NCBI GenBank assembly: GCA_964388595.1
Contig: CAYMAX010000033.1
Coordinates: 1 to 15,139 of the forward strand
Direction: 5' to 3'
Origin: CAYMAX01 sp964388595
Lineage (GTDB): Bacteria > Bacteroidota > Bacteroidia > Bacteroidales > UBA932
DNA length: 15,139 nucleotides
The notes under the pieces were generated by a model. The model searched no databases. It saw only the letters and a list, made by a program, of their open reading frames with translations, and was not told the origin of the DNA. Below, piece by piece: positions 1-8,900 of this stretch (within the stretch, counting starts at the first letter, position 1; each line of letters starts with the position of its first letter). The translations under genes were made by a program, and so were the position numbers.

Positions 1-4
1 CAAT

Positions 5-436
5 ATGTCTAAAACAGATTTATCTAAAATATTGTCCATTGGAGGCGAACAAGGCTTATTCCTATATGTCTCTCAAGGCAAAGCAGGTGTCATAGCAGAG
101 TCTCTGATTACCAAAAAAAGAAATAGTTATGGTCTTCAGTCCAAAGTCACTGCTCTCTCTGATGTCTCCATTTATACCCAGCAGGAAGATGAAATCTCCC
201 TCAGGGAAGTATTTATGAAGATGAAAGATGCTCTCGGTGAGAATCCTGCTCCTGACCAGAAGTCCGATTCCAAGATTCTTATAAAATTCTTTGAAGGTGT
301 ACTTCCTGATTATAACAGAGACAAATTTTATGTTTCTCACATGAAGAAAGTGGTATATTGGTACAATATTCTGAAAGAATATGCCTCCATTGATTTTGTA
401 GAACCACCTAAGGATGACTCTCCCACAGAAGAATAA
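5..436 (+). CDS. DUF5606-like conserved Bacteroidota protein
   Basis: A 143-residue soluble protein with no signal peptide or membrane segment. The N-terminal part (about residues 6-45: KILSIGGEQGLF, then VSQGKAGVIAESL) resembles the start of the small DUF5606 family found across Bacteroidota, where a KILSISGKPGL-type segment is followed by an SQGK...ESL segment. The middle contains LREVFMKMKDALG, and a tyrosine-rich helix (FYVSHMKKVVYWYNIL, about residues 107-122) precedes an acidic, probably disordered tail. The function of the family is unknown and no catalytic motif is visible. Its 3' end overlaps rimO by 23 bases in another frame, so the two genes are probably co-transcribed and translationally linked. 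The start at position 5 is the first ATG visible; only four bases lie upstream, so a longer form or a promoter cannot be judged. The family assignment is from remembered sequence pattern and is moderately sure. Confidence 0.8.
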   Translation: MSKTDLSKILSIGGEQGLFLYVSQGKAGVIAESLITKKRNSYGLQSKVTALSDVSIYTQQEDEISLREVFMKMKDALGENPAPDQKSDSKILIKFFEGVLPDYNRDKFYVSHMKKVVYWYNILKEYASIDFVEPPKDDSPTEE

Positions 437-1754
437 ACTTCCACGAGTACAGATAGTTACAATGGGCTGCTCTAAGAATAGAGTAGACACTGAGCATATT
501 TTGTCCCAGCTTCAGGGAGCCGGTATCCCGATTTGTGCTGAGACTGAGAGTGTATATGACGGCAATATTGACATATTGCTCATCAACACTTGCGGTTTCA
601 TCAAAGACGCAAAAGAAGAATCTATCGAAGCGATATTGGAGGGGATAGAGGCTAAGAAGAGAGGTCTTATCTCCAAATTGTTTGTCTTTGGATGCCTTTC
701 GCAACGCTATCGCTCACAGTTGCCACAAGAATTGCCCGAAGTAGATAGTTTTTTCGGTGCATTCGATGTGAATAATATTCTCTCTGCGTTAGGTGTGAAT
801 AGGGATGAGGCACTTGATAAAAGGAGGGTGCTGACTACTCCTTCGCACTATGCTTATCTGAAGATATCTGAAGGTTGCAATCGCAAATGTTCCTACTGTG
901 CTATCCCTTCCATCCGCGGTCCACATGTTTCTATTCCCATAGAGGAGCTTGTGGATGAGGCTATGTCCCTATCTGAGGCAGGAGTCAGAGAACTGATTCT
1001 CATAGCGCAGGATACCACTTATTACGGCATTGATATCTATCATCGCCGCCGACTCGGCAAATTGCTTGAGAAGCTGATAGAGATTAAAGGATTGGAATGG
1101 ATAAGAATTCACTATTCCTATCCCGATTCCTTCCCCGAAGATGTGCTTGATATTATGGCTTCTTCAGATAAGATGTGCAAGTATATCGATATTCCTCTGC
1201 AACACTCTTCAGATGTGGTGCTAAAGGCTATGAGGCGTGGCGTTGACGGGAAAGCAACCAGAGAACTGGTAGAGAAAATGAGGAAGCGTGTCCCGGGCAT
1301 CGTCCTACGTACCACATTGATAGTGGGACATCCTGGAGAAGGGAAGAGTGAATTTAATGACTTACTCTCTTTTATTAAGGAGTATCGCTTTGAAAGGCTT
1401 GGAGCATTTACCTATTCTGAAGAGGAAGGTACTTATGGAGCACGCCATCTCCGAGATACAGTCTCTGAGAAGGTGAAACAAAGTAGATATGAGCGTCTTA
1501 TGGAACTTCAGTCGCAGATTTCTCTGGAGTACAATCTTTCCCGTATCGGTACGACACAGAGAGTATTGATAGATAAATATTGTCCCGAGGATGCAATGCT
1601 TGTGGGACGCACTTCCAAAGAGAGCCCTCAGGTGGATGGGGAAGTTCTTATCGATGCCTCTCACCTTAAGACTCCCTCTGCTATGGTCGGTCATTTCTCA
1701 GATGTCGAGATAACTTCCGCTGACGAATATGATTTATCGGCACGATTAGTGTAG
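414..1754 (+). CDS. rimO: Ribosomal protein uS12 methylthiotransferase RimO
   Basis: A radical-SAM enzyme of 446 residues, the usual RimO length, that adds a methylthio group to the conserved aspartate of ribosomal protein S12 in the cytoplasm. The N-terminal UPF0004 domain carries the three cysteines for the auxiliary iron-sulfur cluster: C19 in MGCSKNRVD, C60 in INTCGF and C94 in FGCLSQR. The radical-SAM CxxxCxxC motif follows at C155, C159 and C162 (EGCNRKCSYCAIP). Residues after about 380 form the C-terminal TRAM region (TTQRVLIDKY...DGEVLIDA). MGCSKN and IPSIRGPHVS favour RimO over the tRNA-modifying MiaB. The ATG at 414 lies inside the preceding gene, but the next ATG (462) would remove the first beta strand before C19, so 414 is preferred. 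No Shine-Dalgarno sequence is visible, and the overlap suggests reinitiation or coupling. Confidence 0.96.
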   Translation: MTLPQKNKLPRVQIVTMGCSKNRVDTEHILSQLQGAGIPICAETESVYDGNIDILLINTCGFIKDAKEESIEAILEGIEAKKRGLISKLFVFGCLSQRYRSQLPQELPEVDSFFGAFDVNNILSALGVNRDEALDKRRVLTTPSHYAYLKISEGCNRKCSYCAIPSIRGPHVSIPIEELVDEAMSLSEAGVRELILIAQDTTYYGIDIYHRRRLGKLLEKLIEIKGLEWIRIHYSYPDSFPEDVLDIMASSDKMCKYIDIPLQHSSDVVLKAMRRGVDGKATRELVEKMRKRVPGIVLRTTLIVGHPGEGKSEFNDLLSFIKEYRFERLGAFTYSEEEGTYGARHLRDTVSEKVKQSRYERLMELQSQISLEYNLSRIGTTQRVLIDKYCPEDAMLVGRTSKESPQVDGEVLIDASHLKTPSAMVGHFSDVEITSADEYDLSARLV

Positions 1755-1763
1755 AAATTTTCA

Positions 1764-1771
1764 TAAATTTG
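1764..1771 (+). promoter_or_regulatory. Bacteroidota -7 type promoter element before the lipoprotein gene
   Basis: The octamer TAAATTTG matches the Bacteroidota consensus TAnnTTTG exactly. It lies between the rimO stop and the ATG at 1776, only four bases from the start codon, so a transcript begun here would have almost no 5' leader. I see no clear TTG-type -33 element upstream. In AT-rich spacer DNA the match could be chance. Confidence 0.35.
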
Positions 1772-1775
1772 CTTT

Positions 1776-2687
1776 ATGAAACGGAATATCTTTCTTTTGT
1801 TGTCTCTATTTGTGGTGGTAGCCTGTTCTCCGACTACCTACACTATTCTGATAGAGAAAAAAACAGGCAATGAGTCTCCGGTTGATTTTAAAAACGGCGA
1901 TTTCTCCATTGTGACCATCTCCAAGCCAGGTGATAAAGATAGTGTTTTGCTTAGTCACACCGCTCTCGGTATGGCAGAGAGGATGGAAACAGACATGGAG
2001 TTGGATAAAGACGCCATTCCGGTTTTTTCCATCTCCTCAGACAAGATAGACATATCTAATAAAAGTACTGTTCCCTATCTTCTTTTCGTGGGTGGCTCAA
2101 GCAAGATAATTGCGCTCGATTCTCTCAAAGTAGGGGATTACATAGTATTGCGTTCTGAAACGAGAAATTTCTTCGATGATGAGTACTATTTCCAGACTCA
2201 GGTTTATCTGCCTTTTGTATTGACACTCAGTGTGTTCAACTCTGATTCATTGACAGCAGAATACAGACTCAGACTTGATGACTCTCTCTCTTGTACTCTT
2301 CTATCAGATGAAGTGCTTGATGATGTCAAAGCTATTGCCAAAGTTCATTCATCTCTATCGGGTGTTTTCAAGGACCTCGGTAAAGAGATAGGCGGGTCGC
2401 TCTATCCTCAATGGGTCACTTTGCAGAGGATAATAATTGCATACCAGGATGAGGGGTGGCTGAAAGCTTATCAATATGCTCACGACTTCGAGTGGGATAA
2501 GGCGATGGATATCTGGCTTAAGTTTACAGATAGCGGCAGTCCCAAAAAATCGGCATGCGCTGCATACAATATTGCAGTCGCCTGCGAAATGCTCGAGATG
2601 AATGACCTTGCCAACAAATGGCTCGACCGTGCCCAATCTCTGTATCATTTCTCCGAGATCGATGTTCAAAGAAAAAATCTTCAATAA
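1776..2687 (+). CDS. DUF6340-like lipoprotein with C-terminal TPR-like region
   Basis: A 303-residue predicted lipoprotein. It starts with a basic MKRN, a hydrophobic stretch and a lipobox-like VVAC with the lipidated cysteine at C17, followed by SPTTY; in Bacteroidota such proteins sit in the inner or outer membrane facing the periplasm. The rest resembles DUF6340: an N-terminal beta-rich part containing VTISKPGD and VPYLLFVGG, a central segment rich in beta strands (TQVYLPFVLTLSVF), and a helical C-terminal part (about residues 200-303). The latter holds GGSLYPQWVTLQRI, FEWDKAMDIW and AAYNIAVACEMLEMNDLANKWLDRA, the last two reading like tetratricopeptide helices. No enzyme motif is seen, so a binding or scaffolding role is more likely than catalysis. 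It begins 21 bases after rimO and is followed 11 bases later by an exported nitroreductase gene. Function is unknown; the family call is moderately sure. Confidence 0.78.
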   Translation: MKRNIFLLLSLFVVVACSPTTYTILIEKKTGNESPVDFKNGDFSIVTISKPGDKDSVLLSHTALGMAERMETDMELDKDAIPVFSISSDKIDISNKSTVPYLLFVGGSSKIIALDSLKVGDYIVLRSETRNFFDDEYYFQTQVYLPFVLTLSVFNSDSLTAEYRLRLDDSLSCTLLSDEVLDDVKAIAKVHSSLSGVFKDLGKEIGGSLYPQWVTLQRIIIAYQDEGWLKAYQYAHDFEWDKAMDIWLKFTDSGSPKKSACAAYNIAVACEMLEMNDLANKWLDRAQSLYHFSEIDVQRKNLQ

Positions 2688-2698
2688 AATATCATTTT

Positions 2699-3265
2699 AT
2701 GAAACAATTTGTCTCCTTGCTGCTCGCAATCTTTATTGCTGTGCCTTGTATGTCTCAAAATGCTGTGTTGGATAATATCCACAGCAGAAAAAGTGTTAGA
2801 AGTTATGAAAATACTCCGATAGAGGAGGCTACTCTCATTACTATTGTCAAGGCCGGTATGGCTGCCCCTTCGGGGATGAATAAGCAACCCTGGGAGTTTC
2901 TGGTGGTCAATGGCAGGAAAAATCTTGACAAAGTGTGTGAAAAGATGGGAGGCAGGGGAGCATCGCTGCTCAAAAAAGCTTCTGCTGCGATAGTGGTAAT
3001 AGGCAACCCTGATGTTTCTGAAAATTGGATGCTTGATTGCTCTGCAGCTTCAGAGAATATCCTTCTTGCTGCTGAGTCGTTGGGACTTGGTGCTGTTTGG
3101 ACAGCCGGATATCCCTACCAGGAGAGGATTTCTTCCATCAAAGAGTCTTTTGGCATTCCTGACCCATACATTCCGCTTTGCGTCATTCCCATAGGTTATC
3201 CCGAAGGGAAACAGGTCCCTAAAGATAAATGGAAACCTGAAAAGCTTCACATGAATAAGTGGTAA
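2699..3265 (+). CDS. Nitroreductase-family flavoprotein with N-terminal signal peptide
   Basis: A 188-residue member of the nitroreductase (NfsB/FRase I-like) superfamily, FMN enzymes that reduce nitro compounds, quinones or related substrates with NAD(P)H, usually as dimers. Visible family elements are the FMN-phosphate binding SRKSVRSY (residues 29-36), AAPSGMNKQPWEF (55-67), the helix with DCSAASENILLAAESLGLG, and a terminal IPIGYPEG block followed by KW. Residues 1 to about 20 (MKQFVSLLLAIFIAVPCMSQ) look like a Sec signal peptide: a lysine, a hydrophobic core and a small-residue end. C17 is preceded by proline, so a lipoprotein is unlikely. An upstream in-frame ATG at 2618 lies inside the lipoprotein gene and encodes a poor N-terminus; the ATG at 2699 is preferred. 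If the ATG-proximal stretch is a true signal, the enzyme acts in the periplasm, which is unusual for the family. Substrate is unknown. Confidence 0.88.
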   Translation: MKQFVSLLLAIFIAVPCMSQNAVLDNIHSRKSVRSYENTPIEEATLITIVKAGMAAPSGMNKQPWEFLVVNGRKNLDKVCEKMGGRGASLLKKASAAIVVIGNPDVSENWMLDCSAASENILLAAESLGLGAVWTAGYPYQERISSIKESFGIPDPYIPLCVIPIGYPEGKQVPKDKWKPEKLHMNKW

Positions 3266-3272
3266 TAGAGAA

Positions 3273-4973
3273 TTAGTAACTGCTTCTCAGACCGGTAGCT
3301 TTGTTGAAAATGAGGTGTGAAGGGGTGGAGTCGGGGTCTTTAAAATAGTATCCGTTCCTTTCGAACTGCACAGCAATACCCGAATTATCTTCCAACAGGG
3401 AAGGCTCTACGAGTGCTTCTCTGACCGAGAGTGAATTGGGATTGAGGTAGTCCTTATAATCTTCACCTTCAGGTATTCCACCCATATCTTCTCTTGTGAA
3501 CAGCCTGTCATATATGCGAGCTTCCACTTTCTCGCAAAGAGCGGCATTGACCCAGTGAATGGTCCCTTTAACTGAGCGCCATTCACCTCTTCCCGGCATG
3601 GTAGAGGGGTCGTAGGTGCAACGAATCTCTGTGATGTTACCGGCACTGTCTTTGACCACCTCCTCACACTTGACGATATATGAGTATTTGAGTCTGACTT
3701 CTCCTCCCGGGCGCAAACGGAAAAACTTCTTGGGGGGGTCTTCCATAAAATCTTCTCTTTCTATGTAGAGTTCCCTTCCAAATGCAATTTCTCTGGTACC
3801 TGCATCGGGATTTTCAGGGTTTTTGGGTGCTACGCAATATTCGACTCTTCCGGTCTCAAGCTCTGTGGCTCCACTGCAAGTGCCGTCGTTCCAATTGGTA
3901 ATGACCAACTTGACAGGGTCGAGTACTGCCATATAGCGGTTGGAGCGTTTATTTAAATCTTCGCGAAGGCACCACTCAAGAAGGGAAATATCGATAAGGT
4001 TGTCACGCTTGGCCACTCCGACTTTTTTGGCGAAATCACGAATGCTTTCAGGTGTGTATCCTCTTCTCCGTATACCGCAAATAGTGGGCATACGAGGGTC
4101 ATCCCAGCCTGTTACGTAGTGATTGCGTACCAGTTCGAGCAATTTTCTTTTGCTCATCATAGTGTATGAAAGATTGAGACGGGCAAATTCGTATTGGTGA
4201 GATGGAAAAATATTCAGCTTCTCAATAAACCAGTCATAAAGAGGTCTGTGAACATCAAATTCGAGTGTGCAAATACTGTGTGTGATATGCTCTATGGAGT
4301 CGCACTGACCGTGAGCATAGTCATACATGGGATAAATACACCATTTGTTGCCGGTACGATGATGATCGGTGTGAAGTATTCTGTACATCAGAGGGTCGCG
4401 AAACATCATATTGGGACTTGCCATATCTATCTTGGCGCGAAGCACTTTGGAACCATCAGGAAATTCACCTGCTTTCATTCTTCTGAAAAGGTCCAGATTG
4501 ACATCTACCGAGCGGTCTCTGAATGGACTGTTTTGCCCGGGGGCCTGTACTGTCCCTCGTCCGAGTCTTATTTCCTCCTGTGTCTGATCGTCGACATAAG
4601 CTAAACCCTTCTTGATAAGCTCTTCAGCCCACAAGTATAATTGATCGAAATAGTCGGAAGCGTAGAATTCGTTGGCCCAGTTAAATCCAAGCCAGCGAAT
4701 ATCATTTTTGATGGAATCTACGTACTCTGTATCTTCCTTTACGGGATTGGTGTCGTCGAAACGGAGATTGGTTTTCCCACCATATTGTTGAGCAAGACCG
4801 AAATTGAGACAGATACTTTTCGCATGACCGATATGTAGATATCCGTTGGGTTCGGGAGGGAATCTGGTCATCACTGAGGTGTGTCTGCCTGAAGAAAGAT
4901 CGTTTTCAATAATCTCTTCAATAAAATTCTTTTTTGAAGGTTCTTCTTCTCTGGTTTTGCTTACTTCTTCCAT
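3273..4973 (-). CDS. glnS: Glutaminyl-tRNA synthetase
   Basis: A class I aminoacyl-tRNA synthetase of 566 residues (E. coli GlnRS has about 554) that attaches glutamine to tRNA-Gln in the cytoplasm. The Rossmann catalytic domain shows the class I HIGH signature at residues 47-50 inside RFPPEPNGYLHIGHAKS, a sequence characteristic of GlnRS/GluRS, and the second signature as MMSKRKL at 272-278. RFDDTNP and the GWDDPRMPT block are also GlnRS-type. The C-terminal third is the two-barrel anticodon-binding domain (RPGGEVRLKYSYIV, VKGTIHWV, FERNGYYF). The first 28 residues are a charged extension with many lysines and glutamates. The presence of this enzyme implies direct charging of tRNA-Gln. It converges with the nitroreductase gene across a 7-base gap that has no convincing terminator, and it diverges from yicC. 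Confidence 0.98.
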   Translation of the reverse strand: MEEVSKTREEEPSKKNFIEEIIENDLSSGRHTSVMTRFPPEPNGYLHIGHAKSICLNFGLAQQYGGKTNLRFDDTNPVKEDTEYVDSIKNDIRWLGFNWANEFYASDYFDQLYLWAEELIKKGLAYVDDQTQEEIRLGRGTVQAPGQNSPFRDRSVDVNLDLFRRMKAGEFPDGSKVLRAKIDMASPNMMFRDPLMYRILHTDHHRTGNKWCIYPMYDYAHGQCDSIEHITHSICTLEFDVHRPLYDWFIEKLNIFPSHQYEFARLNLSYTMMSKRKLLELVRNHYVTGWDDPRMPTICGIRRRGYTPESIRDFAKKVGVAKRDNLIDISLLEWCLREDLNKRSNRYMAVLDPVKLVITNWNDGTCSGATELETGRVEYCVAPKNPENPDAGTREIAFGRELYIEREDFMEDPPKKFFRLRPGGEVRLKYSYIVKCEEVVKDSAGNITEIRCTYDPSTMPGRGEWRSVKGTIHWVNAALCEKVEARIYDRLFTREDMGGIPEGEDYKDYLNPNSLSVREALVEPSLLEDNSGIAVQFERNGYYFKDPDSTPSHLIFNKATGLRSSY

Positions 4974-4999
4974 TTGAGTAAATCTTTAGATAATTGTCG

Positions 5000-5007
5000 C
5001 AAAAATA
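5000..5007 (-). promoter_or_regulatory. Bacteroidota -7 type promoter element for glnS
   Basis: On the minus strand this reads TATTTTTG, matching TAnnTTTG. It lies 26 bases upstream of the glnS start codon, leaving room for a normal short leader. A TTG-type -33 element at the expected spacing is not obvious. Position in a divergent, gene-free gap supports the call. Confidence 0.5.
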
Positions 5008-5041
5008 AAGAAAATGCGTGAAAAGAGAACCCTTTTTCTCG

Positions 5042-5049
5042 TATCTTTG
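5042..5049 (+). promoter_or_regulatory. Bacteroidota -7 type promoter element for yicC and the protease gene
   Basis: TATCTTTG matches TAnnTTTG and sits 22 bases before the yicC ATG. It probably drives yicC and the protease gene 3 bases behind it. A weak dyad, GAGAA-N6-TTCTC at 5025-5040, lies immediately upstream, where an operator could be, but a five-base arm is easily chance. No clear -33 TTG is seen. Confidence 0.6.
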
Positions 5050-5071
5050 TCAAATACGCAATCAAAATAAT

Positions 5072-5947
5072 ATGGTTCAATCTATGACCGGCTTCGGTAA
5101 AGCCGAAACCATCGTCCACAACATTAAATTCTCAGTCGAGATCAGGTCTCTCAACGGCAAAACATGTGACATCTCTCTAAAAGCACCCTTCATCCCGCGT
5201 GAGAAAGAGATGGAATTAAGAAAATTAATCACTCAGACTCTGGTAAGGGGCAATATTGATGTCTTTATTGATATGGAATATATTGATGAACAATCTGCGA
5301 AGACCATCAATTCCGAAGTGCTGCTCCATTATTACCATCAGATAAAAGATATCTGCCGTTCCACAGACCTTTCGGAGTGCGGAGATGATCAATTGCTGAC
5401 TGCCCTTCTCCGTCTTCCCGATGTAGTAAACAATCCTCAAAAAGAGTTAACAGATGATACATGGGATTCATTACAGCAATGTATTCAAGAGGCTATGTCC
5501 CACCTTATTGCCTTCAGAGAGAAGGAGGGTGCTGTCCTAAGGGAGGATGTCGCTCATCGAGTTGAATTGATTTCTTCCACTATTCCCAAAGTGGAACAAT
5601 ATGAGAAAGAGCGTATCGACACCATTCGTCAGAAATTCAACACCCAACTCTCCGATATTCCTATTTCTCCCGACTCCAACAGATTGGAACAGGAGATTAT
5701 TTTCTATATCGAGAAGCTTGACATCAACGAAGAGAAAGTGCGTCTGGCACAGCACTGCCGCTATTTTATAGAGACGATAGACAATGAGCCATTCCCCGGC
5801 AAGAAACTCTCTTTCATAGCTCAGGAGATGGGTAGAGAGATTAATACCTTGGGCTCCAAAGCCAATCATTCTCAGATTCAGAAGTTGGTAGTGCAGATGA
5901 AAGATGAGCTCGAAAAGATTAAAGAACAATCACTTAACATTTTGTAA
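5072..5947 (+). CDS. yicC: YicC/YloC-family endoribonuclease
   Basis: A 291-residue cytoplasmic protein with the diagnostic N-terminus MVQSMTGFGKAE and the conserved C-terminal DUF1732 block: NRLEQEIIFYIEKLDINEE, then HCRYFIET, PGKKLSFIAQEMGREINTLG, SKANHSQIQ and MKDELEKIKEQSLNIL. The central part (about residues 120-210) is helical and highly charged. E. coli YicC and B. subtilis YloC have been characterised as endoribonucleases, so RNA cleavage is the expected role. A longer reading frame opens at a GTG at 5018, but that would overlap the predicted promoter and add residues outside the family, so the ATG at 5072 is chosen. In many bacteria yicC is followed by guanylate kinase gmk; here a Tricorn protease gene follows after 3 bases. 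It shares a divergent promoter region with glnS. Confidence 0.95.
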   Translation: MVQSMTGFGKAETIVHNIKFSVEIRSLNGKTCDISLKAPFIPREKEMELRKLITQTLVRGNIDVFIDMEYIDEQSAKTINSEVLLHYYHQIKDICRSTDLSECGDDQLLTALLRLPDVVNNPQKELTDDTWDSLQQCIQEAMSHLIAFREKEGAVLREDVAHRVELISSTIPKVEQYEKERIDTIRQKFNTQLSDIPISPDSNRLEQEIIFYIEKLDINEEKVRLAQHCRYFIETIDNEPFPGKKLSFIAQEMGREINTLGSKANHSQIQKLVVQMKDELEKIKEQSLNIL

Positions 5948-5950
5948 TAC

Positions 5951-8900
5951 ATGAAGAAAATACTTTTTACAGCTATTATTCTTTCCCTCTCAATTCTTTG
6001 TAACGGGGAAGAGGCCAGACTTCTTCGTTTCCCTTCGGTGGGCAATGACCAGATAGTCTTCACTTATGCAGGTGACTTATACACCGTCTCAATAAATGGT
6101 GGTATGGCCCGCAAACTCACTTCCGATGTAGGTTTTGAGATGTTTTCCCGTTTTTCACCCGATGGCAAGACTATCGCTTTCACTGCTCAATATGATGGCA
6201 ATACCGAAGTCTACACCATGCCCGCAGGTGGTGGAGTGCCCAAGAGAATTACTTACACAGCCACTCTCACAAGAGATAACATTGGCGACAGAATGGGCCC
6301 CAACAATATTGTAATGTGCTGGACCCCTGATAGTAAGAATATTGTTTTCAGAACCAGGTCATATACATTCTCAGGACTTCGCGGATTGCTTTATAAAGTC
6401 CCCGTGGATGGTGGCAATCTCGAAAGAATTCCTACCACTGAAGGTGGTTTCTGCTCCTATTCTCCAGATGGTACCAAATTCGCATTCAACAGAATGTTCA
6501 GAGAATTCAGAACATGGAAATACTATCGTGGAGGGCAGGCTGACGATATCTGGATTAATAATGTAGGTACTACCGACCTTGAAAATATCACCAATAATGA
6601 TGCTCAGGATATTTTCCCAATGTGGATAGGAGATGAGATTTATTTCTTCTCAGACAGGGATAGCATTATGAATCTTTTCTGCTATAATACTGCTTCCAAA
6701 CAGATTGCCAAGATGACCAATTTTGATAGATATGATGTGAAATTCCCTTCATATTCACAGGATTATATCGTGTTCGAAAATGGCGGATATATTTACAAAT
6801 TTGATGTTAAAAACAAAAAATGCGAGAAGGTCGTTGTCGAGTTACAAGACGATATGCTCTATTCCCGTCCGCAATTTTCCACAAGAAGAGGCAGGTCCAT
6901 GGCCTCCTTGTCTCCTGATGGAGAGAGGGTGCTGACCACAGTCCGCGGTAATATTTTCTCTGTTCCTGCAGTAGAGGGTGCCATATATAATCTTACCCCC
7001 GGCTCGAAATCACAACAAAGAGAGCCTGAGTGGTCTCCCAATGGCAAAAGCATAGCTTATTTTTCTGACATTTCCGGAGAATACCAAGTCTATGTCATCC
7101 CTTCAGATGACCCCTCTGCACCTGTACAATTGACCAATTTTACTGATGGCTATCCCTCTTCTCTGAGTTGGTCACCAGATTCCAAGAAACTCTTTTTTAC
7201 TACTGACAAGAAAGAACTTTATTCTCTCGATGTCGCATCCAAAGAGGTTAAGAAGTTGGCTCAGGGAGACTATGGAAGAATATTTGACTATGAGCTCTCT
7301 TCTGATGGCAAATATCTTGCCTATGTCACCGCTTTGGAAAATGATGCTTCTGCAATTCATGTCTTAGACCTCGCTTCCGGAAAAGATAACATCGTCACTT
7401 CCAAATGGTATGACAGCCGTAATCCTATTTTCTCTTCAGATGGCAAATATCTTTTCTTTACCTCAGAAAGAGAATTCAGAGCTCGCTATTCGATGATAGA
7501 GTGGAATGCTTCTTATGACATATCATCTTATGTCTTTGTTGTTCCGCTATCGAAAAATACCCCTAACCCTCTTCTTGTCAGAAGCGATGAATATAAAGCT
7601 GTGGCAGATGTTCCCGCTCCGGATAAAGCAGCCAAAAACGAAAAAGGTAAAGGTGGCAAAGACAAACCTGCCAAAGAGGATAATAATGCTCCTCAGAAGG
7701 CAGCTCCCACTGTTATCGATTTTGATGGCATAGTAGAGAGAGCTGTTGCCCTCCCTCTTGAAAGCGGACGTTATCAGCTTCTTGCACACTTTGCCGACAA
7801 TCTTTACTTCAATAGCAATGGAGAGACCAAGAAGATATCTATTAAAGATTTGAAAGTTTCTTCTGTTAGTAAAGACAGAATCATGAACTCTACCCGTGAT
7901 GGGAAGAAAGTTCTCGTGATGAGCAAGGGTAAAATGTATGTCACTGCTCCTCCTTCATTCAAAATCGATAAACCTGTACCTGTAGAAAATGCAAAGGTAT
8001 TGGTCAACTATCACGATGAATGGAAACAAATCTTTAATGAGACTTGGAGGGTATTCCGCGATGGATTCTATGTTGAAAATATGGTGGGGAAGGATTGGAA
8101 AGATATATATAACAAATATGCAGAATTGCTTCCTTATGTCAATCATCGTCAGGACCTTACCTATATCATCGGTGAGATGATAGGAGAATTGACCACAGGC
8201 CATTGTTATGTCACCACAGGAGAAGCTCCCGAACACGAAAGAGTCAAGATGGGACTTCTCGGAGGACAGTTCAGCAAAGATGCTTCAGGCTATTTCCGTA
8301 TAGACAAAATCTTTAAAGGACTTTCTTGGGGAGATTCACAACGTTCTCCTCTGAGTGAACCGGGTCTTAATGTCAAGGTCGGAGATTATATTTTGGCAGT
8401 AGATGGTATTCCTTCTTCCTCATTAACTTCTATTTATGAAGCGTTAATCGATAAGGTAGGAGTAGTTACAGCATTGAAAGTCAATTCTTCAGCATCTGAA
8501 AAAGGGGCACGTACCATCTATGTGAAGCCTGTGGAAGATGAGATTCAACTTGCTTACTACGAATGGGTACAGAACAATATTGAGAAGGTGGATAAAGCCT
8601 CCGGTGGCCAGATTGGATACATTCACATTCCCGATATGTCCACAGCAGGTCTTGATGAATTTACCAAGTTGTTCTATTCACAGCTCGACAAGAAAGCCCT
8701 TATCATAGATGATAGAATGAATGGTGGCGGAAATGTCTCTCCCATGATATTGGAAAGGCTCTCAAGAGTAGTTTACCGTATGAATATGTCTCGCAATGGC
8801 GGTATTATCAATGCCACTGTTCCCCAGGCCACTCACTATGGTCCCAAAGTATGTTTGGTAGATAAGTATTCATCTTCTGATGGCGATTTGTTCCCATACG

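Noticed and set aside
62..490. A 142-codon minus-strand open frame at the left end
   Set aside because: It is antisense to the DUF5606-like gene and the start of rimO, both supported by family motifs on the + strand.
2618..2698. A longer N-terminus for the nitroreductase starting inside the lipoprotein gene
   Set aside because: It overlaps the C-terminal coding part of the lipoprotein by 70 bases and would bury the signal-like stretch behind a basic segment.
3266..3290. A possible bidirectional terminator between nitroreductase and glnS (GAGAA...TTCTC)
   Set aside because: The stem is only five base pairs with an 11-base loop, mostly inside the glnS 3' coding end, and there is no T-tract.
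4194..4604. A 136-codon open frame on the + strand inside glnS
   Set aside because: It is antisense to conserved GlnRS sequence including the signature region, has no family resemblance and no promoter; it is a shadow of the real gene.
5018..5071. An 18-residue N-terminal extension of YicC from a GTG codon
   Set aside because: It would overlap the TATCTTTG promoter element and lies ahead of the invariant MVQSMTGFGKA start.
5537..5929. A 130-codon open frame on the minus strand inside yicC
   Set aside because: It lies fully opposite the conserved DUF1732 coding region and its translation has no recognisable domain.
7611..7709. The lysine-rich stretch in the protease gene as a frameshift or inserted element
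   Set aside because: The reading frame continues and resumes the family motif IDFDGIVERAVALP right after it; it is a low-complexity linker.
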